Shown piece after piece: positions 44,262-53,529 of a DNA stretch of 64,000 nucleotides. The stretch is from NCBI GenBank assembly GCA_020161295.1, contig JAIUOA010000006.1:62001-126000 (forward strand), written 5' to 3'. Made by a program: the position numbers and the translations under genes. This DNA comes from Bacillota bacterium. Its GTDB lineage: Bacteria; Bacillota; Clostridia; Peptostreptococcales; Acidaminobacteraceae. The notes under the pieces are model-generated. The model was given only the letters and a program-made list of their open reading frames with translations, made no database searches and was not told where the DNA came from. Each line of letters opens with the position of its first letter. The stretch's first letter is position 1.

Positions 44262-45397
44262 AAGAAGGAAAAATGATAGCCATGCTCTTAGCAGGAGGCC
44301 AAGGCTCCAGACTCAAACTACTCACCAAGGAAGTCGCTAAACCGGCAGTTCCTTTCGGTGGAAAGTATCGCATCATCGATTTTCCACTAAGTAACTGCTC
44401 CAACTCAAATATTTTCGACGTGGGGATTTTAACCCAGTATAAGCCTTATCACCTTAACTCTCATATCGGCATCGGTAGCGCATGGGATTTGGACCGTCGC
44501 TCTGGCGGCGTAAGAATCCTGCCACCGCATACAGACGAACAAGGCGGTCGATGGTATAAAGGAACCGCTAACGCCATCTACGAAAACATCAGCTTTATCG
44601 ATGAGCTCGATCCGCAGTACGTCCTGATTTTATCAGGTGACCATATCTATAAAATGGATTATTCCAGTATGCTGGATTTCCATAAGGCGAAAAAGGCCGA
44701 TATCACCATCAGCGTCATCGAAGTGCCTTGGGAGGAAACCTCGCGCTTTGGTATTCTCAACACTGACGCAGACCAATTTATCACCGAATTCGAGGAAAAG
44801 CCGAAGCACGCGAAATCCAACCTTGCGTCCATGGGAATCTACATCTTTGATTGGAAATCCCTGAGAAGCTATCTCATCGCCGATGAGAAAAATCCAAACT
44901 CTGAAAACGATTTCGGAAAAAACATCATCCCTCAAATGAAGCACGACGGCAAACGTACGTATGCCTACAAATTTGAAGGCTACTGGAAAGATGTCGGTAC
45001 TGTAAAGAGCTACTGGGAAGCAAACATGGATCTCCTATCGGAAGATAACGCACTTGATCTTTACGATGCCAGCTGGAAGATCTATACGAAAAACAAACAC
45101 CTTCCACCACAGTACATCGGTTCAGAGGCCTCTGTGGTCAACAGCATGGTCAACGAAGGGTGCAACGTGGAAGGCAGCATAGAAAACAGTATTTTGTTTA
45201 ACGAAATTCTGATTAAGAAAGGCGCAAAAGTGTTTAACAGTGTCATTCTCTCAGGCGTTACCATTTCTGAGGATTGCGAAATTCATAACGCCGTCATCAT
45301 GGAAGATGTCACGGTCAAGCCAGGCACAGTCATCGGAAAGCCTGATAGTGAATTTGTCTACTTGGTCAGCAAAAACAAAATAATCGAATCTGAGTGA
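44258..45397 (+). CDS. glgC: Glucose-1-phosphate adenylyltransferase, catalytic subunit
   Basis: A 379-residue ADP-glucose pyrophosphorylase. Motifs: '[40 protein letters not shown]', visible as [11 protein letters not shown] and [16 protein letters not shown]; '[10 protein letters not shown]'; and a C-terminal left-handed beta-helix. It supplies ADP-glucose for GlgA. The ATGA overlap with glgB implies coupling. Firmicutes usually pair it with GlgD, as here. Confidence 0.96.
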   Translation: MKEGKMIAMLLAGGQGSRLKLLTKEVAKPAVPFGGKYRIIDFPLSNCSNSNIFDVGILTQYKPYHLNSHIGIGSAWDLDRRSGGVRILPPHTDEQGGRWYKGTANAIYENISFIDELDPQYVLILSGDHIYKMDYSSMLDFHKAKKADITISVIEVPWEETSRFGILNTDADQFITEFEEKPKHAKSNLASMGIYIFDWKSLRSYLIADEKNPNSENDFGKNIIPQMKHDGKRTYAYKFEGYWKDVGTVKSYWEANMDLLSEDNALDLYDASWKIYTKNKHLPPQYIGSEASVVNSMVNEGCNVEGSIENSILFNEILIKKGAKVFNSVILSGVTISEDCEIHNAVIMEDVTVKPGTVIGKPDSEFVYLVSKNKIIESE

Positions 45398-45404
45398 GGT
45401 GCTT

Positions 45405-46541
45405 ATGAAAAATTGTCTTGGAATCATCAACCTAAGTGAAGTCGATAGCCCGTTCGGACTTCTCAGTCAAAATAGACCGACCTCGATGCTGCCCTTTGCT
45501 GGTCGTTACCGCGTCATCGATTTTATGCTTTCCAACATGGTCAACAGCGGCATCAACACCATCGGTGTCTTTACAGGTAACAAGGTCCGCTCAGTAATGG
45601 ACCATCTCGGTTCAGGCTCGCCATGGGACCTCGACCGTAAAATCAATGGTTTGTTCCTTTTTACACCAACCTACGATTACACCACCATCAATTCAAAGGT
45701 GGGCGATATCGATTTGTTCTTCCAGAACAAGTCCTTCGTAAAGAATGCAAAGCAAGAAAACATTCTCATGTCGAAGACCTACATGCTCGCCAACATCGAC
45801 CTTAATGCCGCTTATGAGGATTTCATCGCCTCTGGTGCAGACATCTCCATCGTCTATAAAAAGGTAAACGACCCTATGAATCGGTTTATCGGATGTGACA
45901 AAATCAATTTCGATGCGCGGGGTGAATTCGAAAGCATTGGCACCAACCTAGGGATGGAAGAAAATTTCAACCTCTCTCTGGAAATGTATTTCGTAAAAAA
46001 AGCCGTCTATTTCGACATGCTCTTCGACTCCATCGAAAAGGGCAATGCCAACTACATGAAACAGGCCGTGCTTAACAGCCTCAGCAAATACAAGATACGC
46101 ACCTACGAGTTCGACGGATATGTGGCTTGTATCAACAACCTTCGTAATTATTTCGACGCCAACATGGCCATCCTAAATCCTGAAATTTCTAACGAGCTGT
46201 TCTTTAAACATGGGCAGATTTTCACGAAGGCGAAAGACGAGCCTTCCACGCATTATCAGAAAAATGCCCGTATTAAAAACTCGTTTGTGGCCAATGGCTG
46301 TCAAATCGATGGCTATGTGGAAAATTCCATCATTTTCCGCGGTGTCAACATCGCTAAAGGCTGTATCGTAAGAAACAGCATTCTCATGCAGAAAACCCAC
46401 GTGGATCAAAACGTCCACCTCAATTACGTCATCCTTGATAAGCGCACCACTGTCAACCAGGGGGTTACACTTATCGGCGATCCGTCACTGCCTTATATCG
46501 GCGGAAAGAAAGCCGTGATTTCCAAGGAGGGCAAGTCATGA
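45405..46541 (+). CDS. glgD: GlgD, ADP-glucose pyrophosphorylase partner subunit
   Basis: A 378-residue paralogue of GlgC that forms the GlgC/GlgD heteromer. The fold is kept ('SMLPFAGRYRVIDFMLSNMVNSGI', read as PFAGRYRVIDF), but the N-terminal GGxGxRL nucleotide loop of GlgC is replaced by 'LGIINLSEVDSPFGLL', typical for the non-catalytic/regulatory GlgD. Its ATG 45405 has GAGGTG upstream and lies 7 nt after the glgC stop. Confidence 0.94.
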   Translation: MKNCLGIINLSEVDSPFGLLSQNRPTSMLPFAGRYRVIDFMLSNMVNSGINTIGVFTGNKVRSVMDHLGSGSPWDLDRKINGLFLFTPTYDYTTINSKVGDIDLFFQNKSFVKNAKQENILMSKTYMLANIDLNAAYEDFIASGADISIVYKKVNDPMNRFIGCDKINFDARGEFESIGTNLGMEENFNLSLEMYFVKKAVYFDMLFDSIEKGNANYMKQAVLNSLSKYKIRTYEFDGYVACINNLRNYFDANMAILNPEISNELFFKHGQIFTKAKDEPSTHYQKNARIKNSFVANGCQIDGYVENSIIFRGVNIAKGCIVRNSILMQKTHVDQNVHLNYVILDKRTTVNQGVTLIGDPSLPYIGGKKAVISKEGKS

Positions 46542-47992
46542 TCAATGTCGTATTTGTCGCTTCGGAAGCAGCGCCATTTGCAAAAACAGGAGGGCTCGCC
46601 GATGTGGCGGGCTCTTTGCCCAAAGCACTGAATCAGGGCACCATCGATGGCCAGCCTGTAAATGTCAAGGTGTTTATGCCCCTCCATGTGAAAATCAGTC
46701 CAAGCTTTCGCGATCAGATGACTTATCTCGGCTTCACCACTGTGAATATGGGCTGGCGGACACAATACGTCGGACTGTTGACACTTCGTTATGATGGGGT
46801 CGATTATTACTTCATCGATAACGAATTCTACTTTAAAAGACACGCGCTTTATGGTGATGGCGATGATGCCGAGCGCTATATCTATTTCAGTAAGGCCGTG
46901 CTTGCCGCACTTAAAATGATCGAATTGAAGCCTGAAATCATCCATACCAACGACTGGCATGCCGCTTCGGTAAATGTATTGCTCGACTATTATCGCAAGC
47001 ACGATCCCTTTTACCAAGGCATCAAAACCGTTTTCACCATCCATAACCTGCGCTACCAAGGGGTTTTCGACCCGTACATCATGGGCGATTTGCTAAATCT
47101 CCCCTATGAGTATTACCACGAGGAACGCCTCAAGTTCTATGAAAACATTAACATTCTAAAAGGTGGCATCGTCTTTAGCGACCATATCACCACCGTCTCA
47201 AAATCGTATGCCCACGAAATCACCTACCCTTATTTCGGAGAGAACCTCGACGGAATCATCAACAAGTATAGCCATAAGCTTACCGGGATTGTCAATGGCA
47301 TCGACTACGACGTCTACGATCCAGAAACCGATTCAAATCTCCCCGTACACTACACCGTCACAGACCTGTCTAATAAAAAGATCATTAAAAAGCAGGTGCA
47401 GGAGCGTTTCGGACTTCCTGTTAACCCAGACGTCCCGATGCTAAGCATTATCTCCAGACTGGCCGATATGAAGGGGCTTGATCTGGTACAGCACATTCTG
47501 GATGAGCTCTTAACCTTAGATGTCCAGCTGGTGGTTTTAGGAACAGGCGAAAAGCGTTATGAGGATTTGTTCAAGCATTATCAATACATGCATCCCAACA
47601 AGCTCTCTGCGCGCATCTTTTTCGATCAGCATGAGTCACATCTCATTTATGCCGCCTCAGATTTGTTCCTAATGCCTTCGCTTTTTGAGCCTTGTGGCTT
47701 AAGTCAGCTTATCGCACTTCGATATGGAACGATTCCTGTGGTGAGACAAATCGGTGGACTTAAGGACACCGTAATTCCATATAACAAATACACCGGCGAA
47801 GGCACCGGTTTTGGATTTATGAATTATAACGCACACGAGCTTCTCTTCACCATCAAGGAAGCCCTTGAATATTTTAAAGATCCCGTGGCTTGGCCAAAAC
47901 TGATGACTCAGGCCATGCAAGCTGACCACAGCTGGGAAACCTCTTCAAAAGAGTATTTGTCTATTTATGCATCGCTATTAAGGAAAGCATGA
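46538..47992 (+). CDS. glgA: Glycogen synthase (ADP-glucose type)
   Basis: A 484-residue GT5 glycosyltransferase extending alpha-1,4-glucan from ADP-glucose. 'FVASEAAPFAKTGGLADVAGSLPKAL' (KTGGL substrate loop) and 'TNDWHAASV' lie in the N-terminal Rossmann domain; 'PSLFEPCGLSQL' in the C-terminal one. The start overlaps the glgD stop by 4 nt (ATGA). Length is normal. Confidence 0.96.
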   Translation: MINVVFVASEAAPFAKTGGLADVAGSLPKALNQGTIDGQPVNVKVFMPLHVKISPSFRDQMTYLGFTTVNMGWRTQYVGLLTLRYDGVDYYFIDNEFYFKRHALYGDGDDAERYIYFSKAVLAALKMIELKPEIIHTNDWHAASVNVLLDYYRKHDPFYQGIKTVFTIHNLRYQGVFDPYIMGDLLNLPYEYYHEERLKFYENINILKGGIVFSDHITTVSKSYAHEITYPYFGENLDGIINKYSHKLTGIVNGIDYDVYDPETDSNLPVHYTVTDLSNKKIIKKQVQERFGLPVNPDVPMLSIISRLADMKGLDLVQHILDELLTLDVQLVVLGTGEKRYEDLFKHYQYMHPNKLSARIFFDQHESHLIYAASDLFLMPSLFEPCGLSQLIALRYGTIPVVRQIGGLKDTVIPYNKYTGEGTGFGFMNYNAHELLFTIKEALEYFKDPVAWPKLMTQAMQADHSWETSSKEYLSIYASLLRKA

Positions 47993-48000
47993 GGTAATTT

Positions 48001-50442
48001 ATGAAATTGACCTTAACTGAATTCAAAGACGATTACATGTCGGCGATTAAAGGCACTTCTGCCAGGCAAATCGAAGACACCACTCCCCTTGAACGCTATA
48101 ATGCGCTAGGTGAGCTCTTAAAGGATTATATCGGTAACATCTGGGCAAACACGAATAAAGAATACCGAAACGAAAAAACCAAACAGGTTTACTATTTTTC
48201 CATGGAATTTCTCACGGGAAAATTTCTGGCGACGAACCTTAACAACCTCGGTATTTATGATATCGTGGATAAGGGCTTACATGAAATGGGCATATCACTG
48301 GATGAGCTCATGGAGGTCGAAGTGGATCAAGGCCTTGGTAATGGTGGTCTCGGTCGTTTGGCCGCCTGCTTTATGGATGCGCTGAGTTCACTTTCCGTTC
48401 CAGGCCACGGCTGTGGCATCCGTTATAAAAACGGGCTTTTCGAGCAGCGCATCATCGACGGCTATCAAGTGGAGTTTCCTGACAGGTGGCTGGTAAATAA
48501 TAACGTTTGGGAGTATAAACGACCAAACAAAGCCGTGGTCGTAAAGTATAACGGTCGTGTGGACACGCGCATGGAGGATGATAAACTCGTCTTCGAGCAC
48601 GTGGACTATGACGCGGTTAGAGCCGTTCCATATGACACACCAATCGTCGGTTTCGAAAATAATACAGTGAATACTTTACGACTTTGGTCTGCAGAGGAAA
48701 TCGAAGACATTTTTGACTTCGAAAACTTTTCACGCGGCAACTACCTCAGTGCGTTCGAGAAAAAGCACAACGTGGAAATCATCACTCAAATTCTCTATCC
48801 AAATGATGCCTATGACGAGGGAAAACTCTTAAGGCTTAAACAGGAATACTTCTTCGTCTCTGCCGGTATTCAAAGCATCTTTACCACCTTTAAAAAAATG
48901 GGCGTTCCCGTGGAGGAGTTTAACGACTATGTGGCCATCCACATCAACGACACCCATCCTGCACTTGCTGTCCCTGAGCTCATGCGCATTTTACTGGATG
49001 AGGAAGGCCTCGACTGGGATACGGCATGGCGCGTCACAACCGCCACCATCTCATATACGAACCATACCATCATGTCTGAGGCCCTTGAAAAATGGCCGCA
49101 CTTCATGATGTCCGGTCTTTTGCCGCGGATCACCATGATCATCGATGAGATCAACAGGCGCTTCATCGAACACCTAAGAAATGTCTACCTCTATTCCGAT
49201 GATGAACGCATCCAAAACATGGCCATCATAAAAGACGGTATGGTCAAAATGGCGCATCTGGCCATCGTAGGGTCTCATAGCATCAACGGCGTGGCGAAGC
49301 TCCATACGGAGATTCTAAAAACTAAAGAGCTCAAAGACTTCTATAATATCTATCCAAGCAAATTCAATAATAAAACAAATGGCATCATGCATCGTCATTG
49401 GCTACTGACTGCTAATCCAAATCTAACGGATTTCGTAGAAGAGTTAATCGGAGATGGCTTTAAAAAGAATCCGATCGTACTTCGCGACCTTTTAAAATTC
49501 AGAGATGACCGCGCCACACAAGACAGGCTATTCGAGATCAAGCATCAAAATAAAGAAAAGTTGGCGAAGTTTATCTATGAAAAGCAAGGCATCAAAATCG
49601 ATCCGTATTCCATTTTTGACATGCAGGCCAAGCGAATTCACGAATACAAACGCCAGCATCTGAATATTCTTCACGTGATGCACCTGTATAATAAGCTCAA
49701 AGAGAACCCTAATCTCGACATCCCACCACGTACCTTCATCTTTGCAGGTAAATCGGCACCAAGCTACTATGTGGCGAAGCAAATCATCAAGCTCATCAAT
49801 ACGGTGGCTAATGTCATTAATAACGACCCGACCATCAAGAACAAATTAAAGGTTGTATTCCTTCCAAACTATGGTGTATCATTAGCAAGTAAAATGATAC
49901 CAGCAGCGGATGTCAGTGAGCAGATATCAACCGCCACGAAAGAAGCCTCAGGCACGGGCAACATGAAGTTTATGATGAACGGCGCCATAACACTGGCAAC
50001 TTTAGATGGGGCAAATATCGAAATCATGAATGAAGTGGGCGAAAATAACATCGTCATCTTCGGACTTAGAGATGAAGAGGTTTATGAGTACTATCAGAAT
50101 GGCGGCTACAGCGCTTATGAATACTATAACCATTCCCCTTCGTTAAAGCTCGTCGTCGATCAATTGATCAATGGCCATTTCCCCGTTCCTAAAGAAGAGT
50201 TTATCCCTATCGTCGATCGCTTGCTTCGATTTAACGATGAATTTTTCATCCTAAGAGATTTTGAATCGTATTGCGATGCGCAAGAACGAATCGGTCTATA
50301 TTATCGCGACAAGCAGCACTGGACAAAAATGTCACTCTCAAATATCGCTTGTTCAGGGGTCTTCTCAGCCGATTACACCATCGAGAAATATGCTTCAGGA
50401 ATTTGGAACATCAACCGAAAGCCGCTGGATTTCAAATTATAA
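48001..50442 (+). CDS. glgP: Glycogen/starch phosphorylase
   Basis: An 813-residue PLP-dependent GT35 enzyme releasing glucose 1-phosphate from glycogen. Signatures: 'DQGLGNGGLGRLAACFMDAL', 'EASGTGNMKFMMNG' with the PLP lysine, and 'IHEYKRQHLNILHV'. The start ATG 48001 is 8 nt after glgA. Its position between synthetic and debranching genes makes the operon able both to build and to mobilise glycogen. Confidence 0.96.
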   Translation: MKLTLTEFKDDYMSAIKGTSARQIEDTTPLERYNALGELLKDYIGNIWANTNKEYRNEKTKQVYYFSMEFLTGKFLATNLNNLGIYDIVDKGLHEMGISLDELMEVEVDQGLGNGGLGRLAACFMDALSSLSVPGHGCGIRYKNGLFEQRIIDGYQVEFPDRWLVNNNVWEYKRPNKAVVVKYNGRVDTRMEDDKLVFEHVDYDAVRAVPYDTPIVGFENNTVNTLRLWSAEEIEDIFDFENFSRGNYLSAFEKKHNVEIITQILYPNDAYDEGKLLRLKQEYFFVSAGIQSIFTTFKKMGVPVEEFNDYVAIHINDTHPALAVPELMRILLDEEGLDWDTAWRVTTATISYTNHTIMSEALEKWPHFMMSGLLPRITMIIDEINRRFIEHLRNVYLYSDDERIQNMAIIKDGMVKMAHLAIVGSHSINGVAKLHTEILKTKELKDFYNIYPSKFNNKTNGIMHRHWLLTANPNLTDFVEELIGDGFKKNPIVLRDLLKFRDDRATQDRLFEIKHQNKEKLAKFIYEKQGIKIDPYSIFDMQAKRIHEYKRQHLNILHVMHLYNKLKENPNLDIPPRTFIFAGKSAPSYYVAKQIIKLINTVANVINNDPTIKNKLKVVFLPNYGVSLASKMIPAADVSEQISTATKEASGTGNMKFMMNGAITLATLDGANIEIMNEVGENNIVIFGLRDEEVYEYYQNGGYSAYEYYNHSPSLKLVVDQLINGHFPVPKEEFIPIVDRLLRFNDEFFILRDFESYCDAQERIGLYYRDKQHWTKMSLSNIACSGVFSADYTIEKYASGIWNINRKPLDFKL

Positions 50443-50498
50443 GACGTCGCATGCAGGATAGACGCCACGTCGTAAACTATTATAAGTAAGGTGAGACT

Positions 50499-52472
50499 AT
50501 GAAAATCAGCGATTACCCAGTTAGCGAAAAAAATCTGGGTGCAAATTACACTCAGGCGCGAACAATTTTCAACGTTTGGGCACCCACTCAAAAGGACGTT
50601 AAGGTCGCGCTATATGATTCCGCAAAAGCGCCATTCAGAACCCTTCACCCGATGTTGAAGGGCTCTGACGGGGTGTTTTCCACGACCATAGAAGGCGACT
50701 TGCACGGATTATTTTACACCTACATCGTGGATGGTCAAACTGAGGTCACGGATCCATACAGCCTTTCCACATCCGCAAACAGCGCGCGAAGCGCCGTAGT
50801 CGATCTCGAGAAGACCCATCCTGAAAACTGGCAAAATCACCACCGTCCAAACGGCATTAAGGGCTGTGATGCCATCCTTTATGAGGTTCATGTAGGAGAT
50901 TTTTCAGCGCATAAGACCAGTGGAATGACCCATAAGGGAAAATTTTTAGCGTTTACTGAAAACGGTACCAGTTATACGAGCGTGTCTACAGGCATCGATC
51001 ACCTCGTGGAATTGGGCGTTACCCATGTCCACTTGATGCCTGTCTATGATTTCTTAACTGTGGATGAAGAGCTTGTCGAAGACAAGAACTATAATTGGGG
51101 CTATGATCCTGAGCATTATAATGCACCAGAAGGGAGTTATGCCTCCGATCCAAACGATCCTGTTTGCAGAATCCGCGAGCTAAAAGCTGCCATCATGGCG
51201 CTTCACGAAAAGGGGCTAAAGGTCGTACTCGATGTGGTTTACAACCACACATTCCGTACGGAGCATTCAAACTTCAACGTACTCGTTCCTAAATACTATC
51301 ACCGCACCACTGAAACAGGCGAATTCTCAAACGGCTCAGGCTGTGGAAACGAATTTGCCAGCGAGACCCCCATGGGCCGCAGGTTTATCGTGGATTCCTT
51401 AGTTTACTGGGCAAAAGAGTATAAGGTCGATGGATTCCGCTTCGATCTCATGGCACTGATCGACCTGGAAACCATCACGATTGCTAAAAAAGCGCTAAGG
51501 GCTATCGATCCAGAAATCATGATTTACGGCGAGCCATGGATGGGCGGACTGTCCACACTCCCCGATAAAATGAGAGTCTATAAGGGTTCCCAGTGTGACC
51601 AGCAGTTTTCTTTATTCAACGACGACTTCAGGGATGCCATCAAGGGCGATAACGACGGTTCCGGTAAAGGCTTTATCCACGGGAATCGCGACATGAAACA
51701 CCAGATGCACGTCGGTCTTGCAGGCTCCATCCCATATGATGAGAAAACCATCGGCTTCACCACCCACCCTTGCGAATCCATTAATTACTTCAACTCTCAT
51801 GACAACCTCATCCTCGAGGATAAACTCAGGCTAACCACACCAGAGGCCTCGTACGATGAACTCCTTAAGCAAAGTAAGCTTGCGTTCAACTTGCTCTTTA
51901 TGGCTCAGGGTGTTCCCTTCTTCCATGCTGGCAATGAATTTCTGCGCAACAAAAAAGGGCATCACAACACCTATAATGCACCATTCAGCATCAATGCCAT
52001 CGACTGGAGCAACAAGGTCAAGCACGAAGCCTTTTTCAAATATGTAAAGGATGTCATAAAGCTCAGAAAGACTTACAAATGCTTTAGAATGAACGAACCG
52101 GAAATGATCAAGGAACGTATCCACTTCATCGAAGACGATGAGTTCAAGGAAGCCTTTAAGGATGGCATCGTCATGGTCATCAAGCAAAATGAAGTCCCTG
52201 GCTTTGATGGCTTGCTCATCGCCCATAATCCTGGGCACGAGCCAATGCTGCTTTCCATCGATCAGTTAAAGGAAGCCATCATTGAGCTATACACCACGAA
52301 GAAAATGGAAATTCCAAATGATAAGCTCTTAGTGGAGCTCATCTTTGACGAGCGTGGTTTACTGGATTCACCCGAGCGCATCGACGCCACCACACACCAC
52401 CTGGTACGTGTGGACCCGGTCAGCTCAAGCGTCTATAAAATCGGGCGTTTAAATGGCCTTTCTAAAAAATAA
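50499..52472 (+). CDS. pulA: Type I pullulanase
   Basis: A 657-residue GH13_14 debranching enzyme cleaving alpha-1,6 links. The hallmark 'YNWGYDPEHYNAPEGSY' is present, with the nucleophile region 'VDGFRFDLMALID', 'MIYGEPW' (acid/base) and 'NSHDNLILEDKL'. A CBM48-like N-terminal domain is also seen. No signal peptide, so it acts on cytosolic glycogen, consistent with its place as last gene of glgB-C-D-A-P-pulA. Confidence 0.95.
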   Translation: MKISDYPVSEKNLGANYTQARTIFNVWAPTQKDVKVALYDSAKAPFRTLHPMLKGSDGVFSTTIEGDLHGLFYTYIVDGQTEVTDPYSLSTSANSARSAVVDLEKTHPENWQNHHRPNGIKGCDAILYEVHVGDFSAHKTSGMTHKGKFLAFTENGTSYTSVSTGIDHLVELGVTHVHLMPVYDFLTVDEELVEDKNYNWGYDPEHYNAPEGSYASDPNDPVCRIRELKAAIMALHEKGLKVVLDVVYNHTFRTEHSNFNVLVPKYYHRTTETGEFSNGSGCGNEFASETPMGRRFIVDSLVYWAKEYKVDGFRFDLMALIDLETITIAKKALRAIDPEIMIYGEPWMGGLSTLPDKMRVYKGSQCDQQFSLFNDDFRDAIKGDNDGSGKGFIHGNRDMKHQMHVGLAGSIPYDEKTIGFTTHPCESINYFNSHDNLILEDKLRLTTPEASYDELLKQSKLAFNLLFMAQGVPFFHAGNEFLRNKKGHHNTYNAPFSINAIDWSNKVKHEAFFKYVKDVIKLRKTYKCFRMNEPEMIKERIHFIEDDEFKEAFKDGIVMVIKQNEVPGFDGLLIAHNPGHEPMLLSIDQLKEAIIELYTTKKMEIPNDKLLVELIFDERGLLDSPERIDATTHHLVRVDPVSSSVYKIGRLNGLSKK

Positions 52473-52490
52473 ATAAAGCATCATGAAAAA

Positions 52491-52528
52491 AGGAGCGTCG
52501 CTTAAACAAGCGCGCTCCTCATTTTATT
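52491..52528. terminator. Bidirectional terminator of pulA and the selenoprotein gene
   Basis: AGGAGCG / CGCTCCT arms with an inner CGCTT-loop-AAGCG extension, and T-runs on both strands. Confidence 0.88.
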
Positions 52529-52546
52529 CTTTTGATGCTACTAAAA

Positions 52547-52834
52547 TTAGCACTTTGAACCGCCACGGACAGGTGTCACAGAATAACTATAGCCATTCCA
52601 TTTGACTTCAATCTGACCGAACGTCTCTTCAAGATACTTTTCCATGATAAACGGAATACCGTCGATATTTTCTACGATATCATCCTCTTTTACTTGATCT
52701 AGACCTAGACCAAAACTTGGGCCACCTCAGCCCATGCCTGCGACATATACCCTCAGATTTTGGGGTTTGTCAGGCTGTTTTTCAAGAACGCCGCGGATGC
52801 GATCCGTCGTGTCCTTATCTACGATAAAAATCAT
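52547..52834 (-). CDS. HesB/IscA-like selenoprotein (in-frame UGA = Sec36)
   Basis: A 95-residue protein when the TGA at 52727-52729 is read as selenocysteine. Upstream the frame starts at ATG 52834 (GGAGGG upstream); after TGA it continues as GGPSFGLGLDQV and ends 'GGSKC' at a TAA. The adjacent paralogue has Cys at exactly this place (residue 36 in both, GMGU-GGPSFGLGLD against GMGC-SGPSFGLGLD), so Sec replaces a conserved cysteine of the HesB/IscA fold. Downstream of the TGA stands a bSECIS-like hairpin. HesB-like selenoproteins are a known bacterial family; the biochemical role is unknown. An own -10 (TATAAT, minus, 52866-52871) precedes it. Confidence 0.9.
52693..52714 (-). promoter_or_regulatory. 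bSECIS element (selenocysteine insertion hairpin)
   Basis: On the minus strand, a 9-bp stem (two G-U pairs) with a GGTC apical loop begins 12 nt after the UGA; the loop begins 22 nt after it. This fits the bSECIS rules: G among the first loop bases, a loop of 3-14 nt and 16-37 nt between UGA and loop. Confidence 0.8.
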
Positions 52835-52865
52835 AATTCGCCCTCCATTGTTAGCATACATTGTC

Positions 52866-52871
52866 ATTATA
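52866..52871 (-). promoter_or_regulatory. -10 of the selenoprotein gene
   Basis: TATAAT on the minus strand, 32 bases upstream of ATG 52834, with a weak -35 (TGTTTC) 17 bases further. It implies a transcript separate from the Cys paralogue. Confidence 0.45.
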
Positions 52872-52929
52872 CCCGAAGAAAATAGTCCGAAACAGTGACT
52901 AAGACGCAAAAGTAAAGAAAAACGTCATG

Positions 52930-52959
52930 TAAAAAGCGCCTTTCACATGGAAAAGCGCT
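52930..52959 (-). terminator. Terminator of the Cys-form HesB-like gene
   Basis: AGCGC-TTTTC / GAAAG-GCGCT stem with a CATGT loop, then a T-run on the minus strand, between the two HesB-like genes. Confidence 0.8.
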
Positions 52960-52985
52960 TCGTGTCTTCGTGCTAATTCAGTTCA

Positions 52986-53297
52986 TTAACCGCAGCTTGA
53001 GCATGAACCACAAGCTGATGGTTGAACGTTGACTGGTTGTACGGAATAACCATTGCCAACCCACTCAACTTTAATTTCGCCAACTGTATCAAACACGGAT
53101 TGCTCAACGACGAAATTTACGCCATTGATGACTTCAACGTGATCATTATCGTTAACGTTATCGAGACCAAGTCCAAAGCTAGGGCCACTGCAACCCATTC
53201 CTGCGATGAAAACTCTAATATTTTGTGGTTTGTCAGCTTGTGCAGATAAAACCTCGCCGATTTTTGCACAAGTTTCTTCATTAGTAGCAATATACAT
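52986..53297 (-). CDS. HesB/IscA-like protein, cysteine form
   Basis: A 103-residue paralogue of the selenoprotein downstream. Residues 1-90 share the HesB/IscA-like fold, with the conserved cysteine (C36) in 'AGMGCSGPSFGLGLD'. The C-terminal tail 'ACGSCSSCG' adds three more cysteines, probably for Fe-S binding. The start ATG 53297 has GGAGGTG upstream; the longer ORF start at 53342 is not supported. The family is related to A-type Fe-S carriers, but this subgroup's job is unknown. Confidence 0.88.
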   Translation of the reverse strand: MYIATNEETCAKIGEVLSAQADKPQNIRVFIAGMGCSGPSFGLGLDNVNDNDHVEVINGVNFVVEQSVFDTVGEIKVEWVGNGYSVQPVNVQPSACGSCSSCG

Positions 53298-53529
53298 AGA
53301 TACACCTCCGTAGATTCTAACGATGTCCGTGCCTTGACACATTATTCACCATTACTTGCTTTGATTATAATATAATTCCTACTAAATTAGTATAGTTAAT
53401 TTGAAATTTTAATGAATCTTTACAATTTATTTTCAATTTTTGTTGCTTAATTTTGACGTTGCCCACTTTGGACGCATAGACAAATACGCCCTATTTATGA
53501 TAGATTATAGAAAACCCCTGGAGGACTCC

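Noticed and set aside
52727-52909. A 60-codon ORF ending in a TGA, seeming to be a truncated HesB gene or pseudogene
   Set aside because: The frame continues after the TGA in full family alignment, with Sec/Cys correspondence in the neighbour and a SECIS hairpin. The apparent stop is read as selenocysteine.
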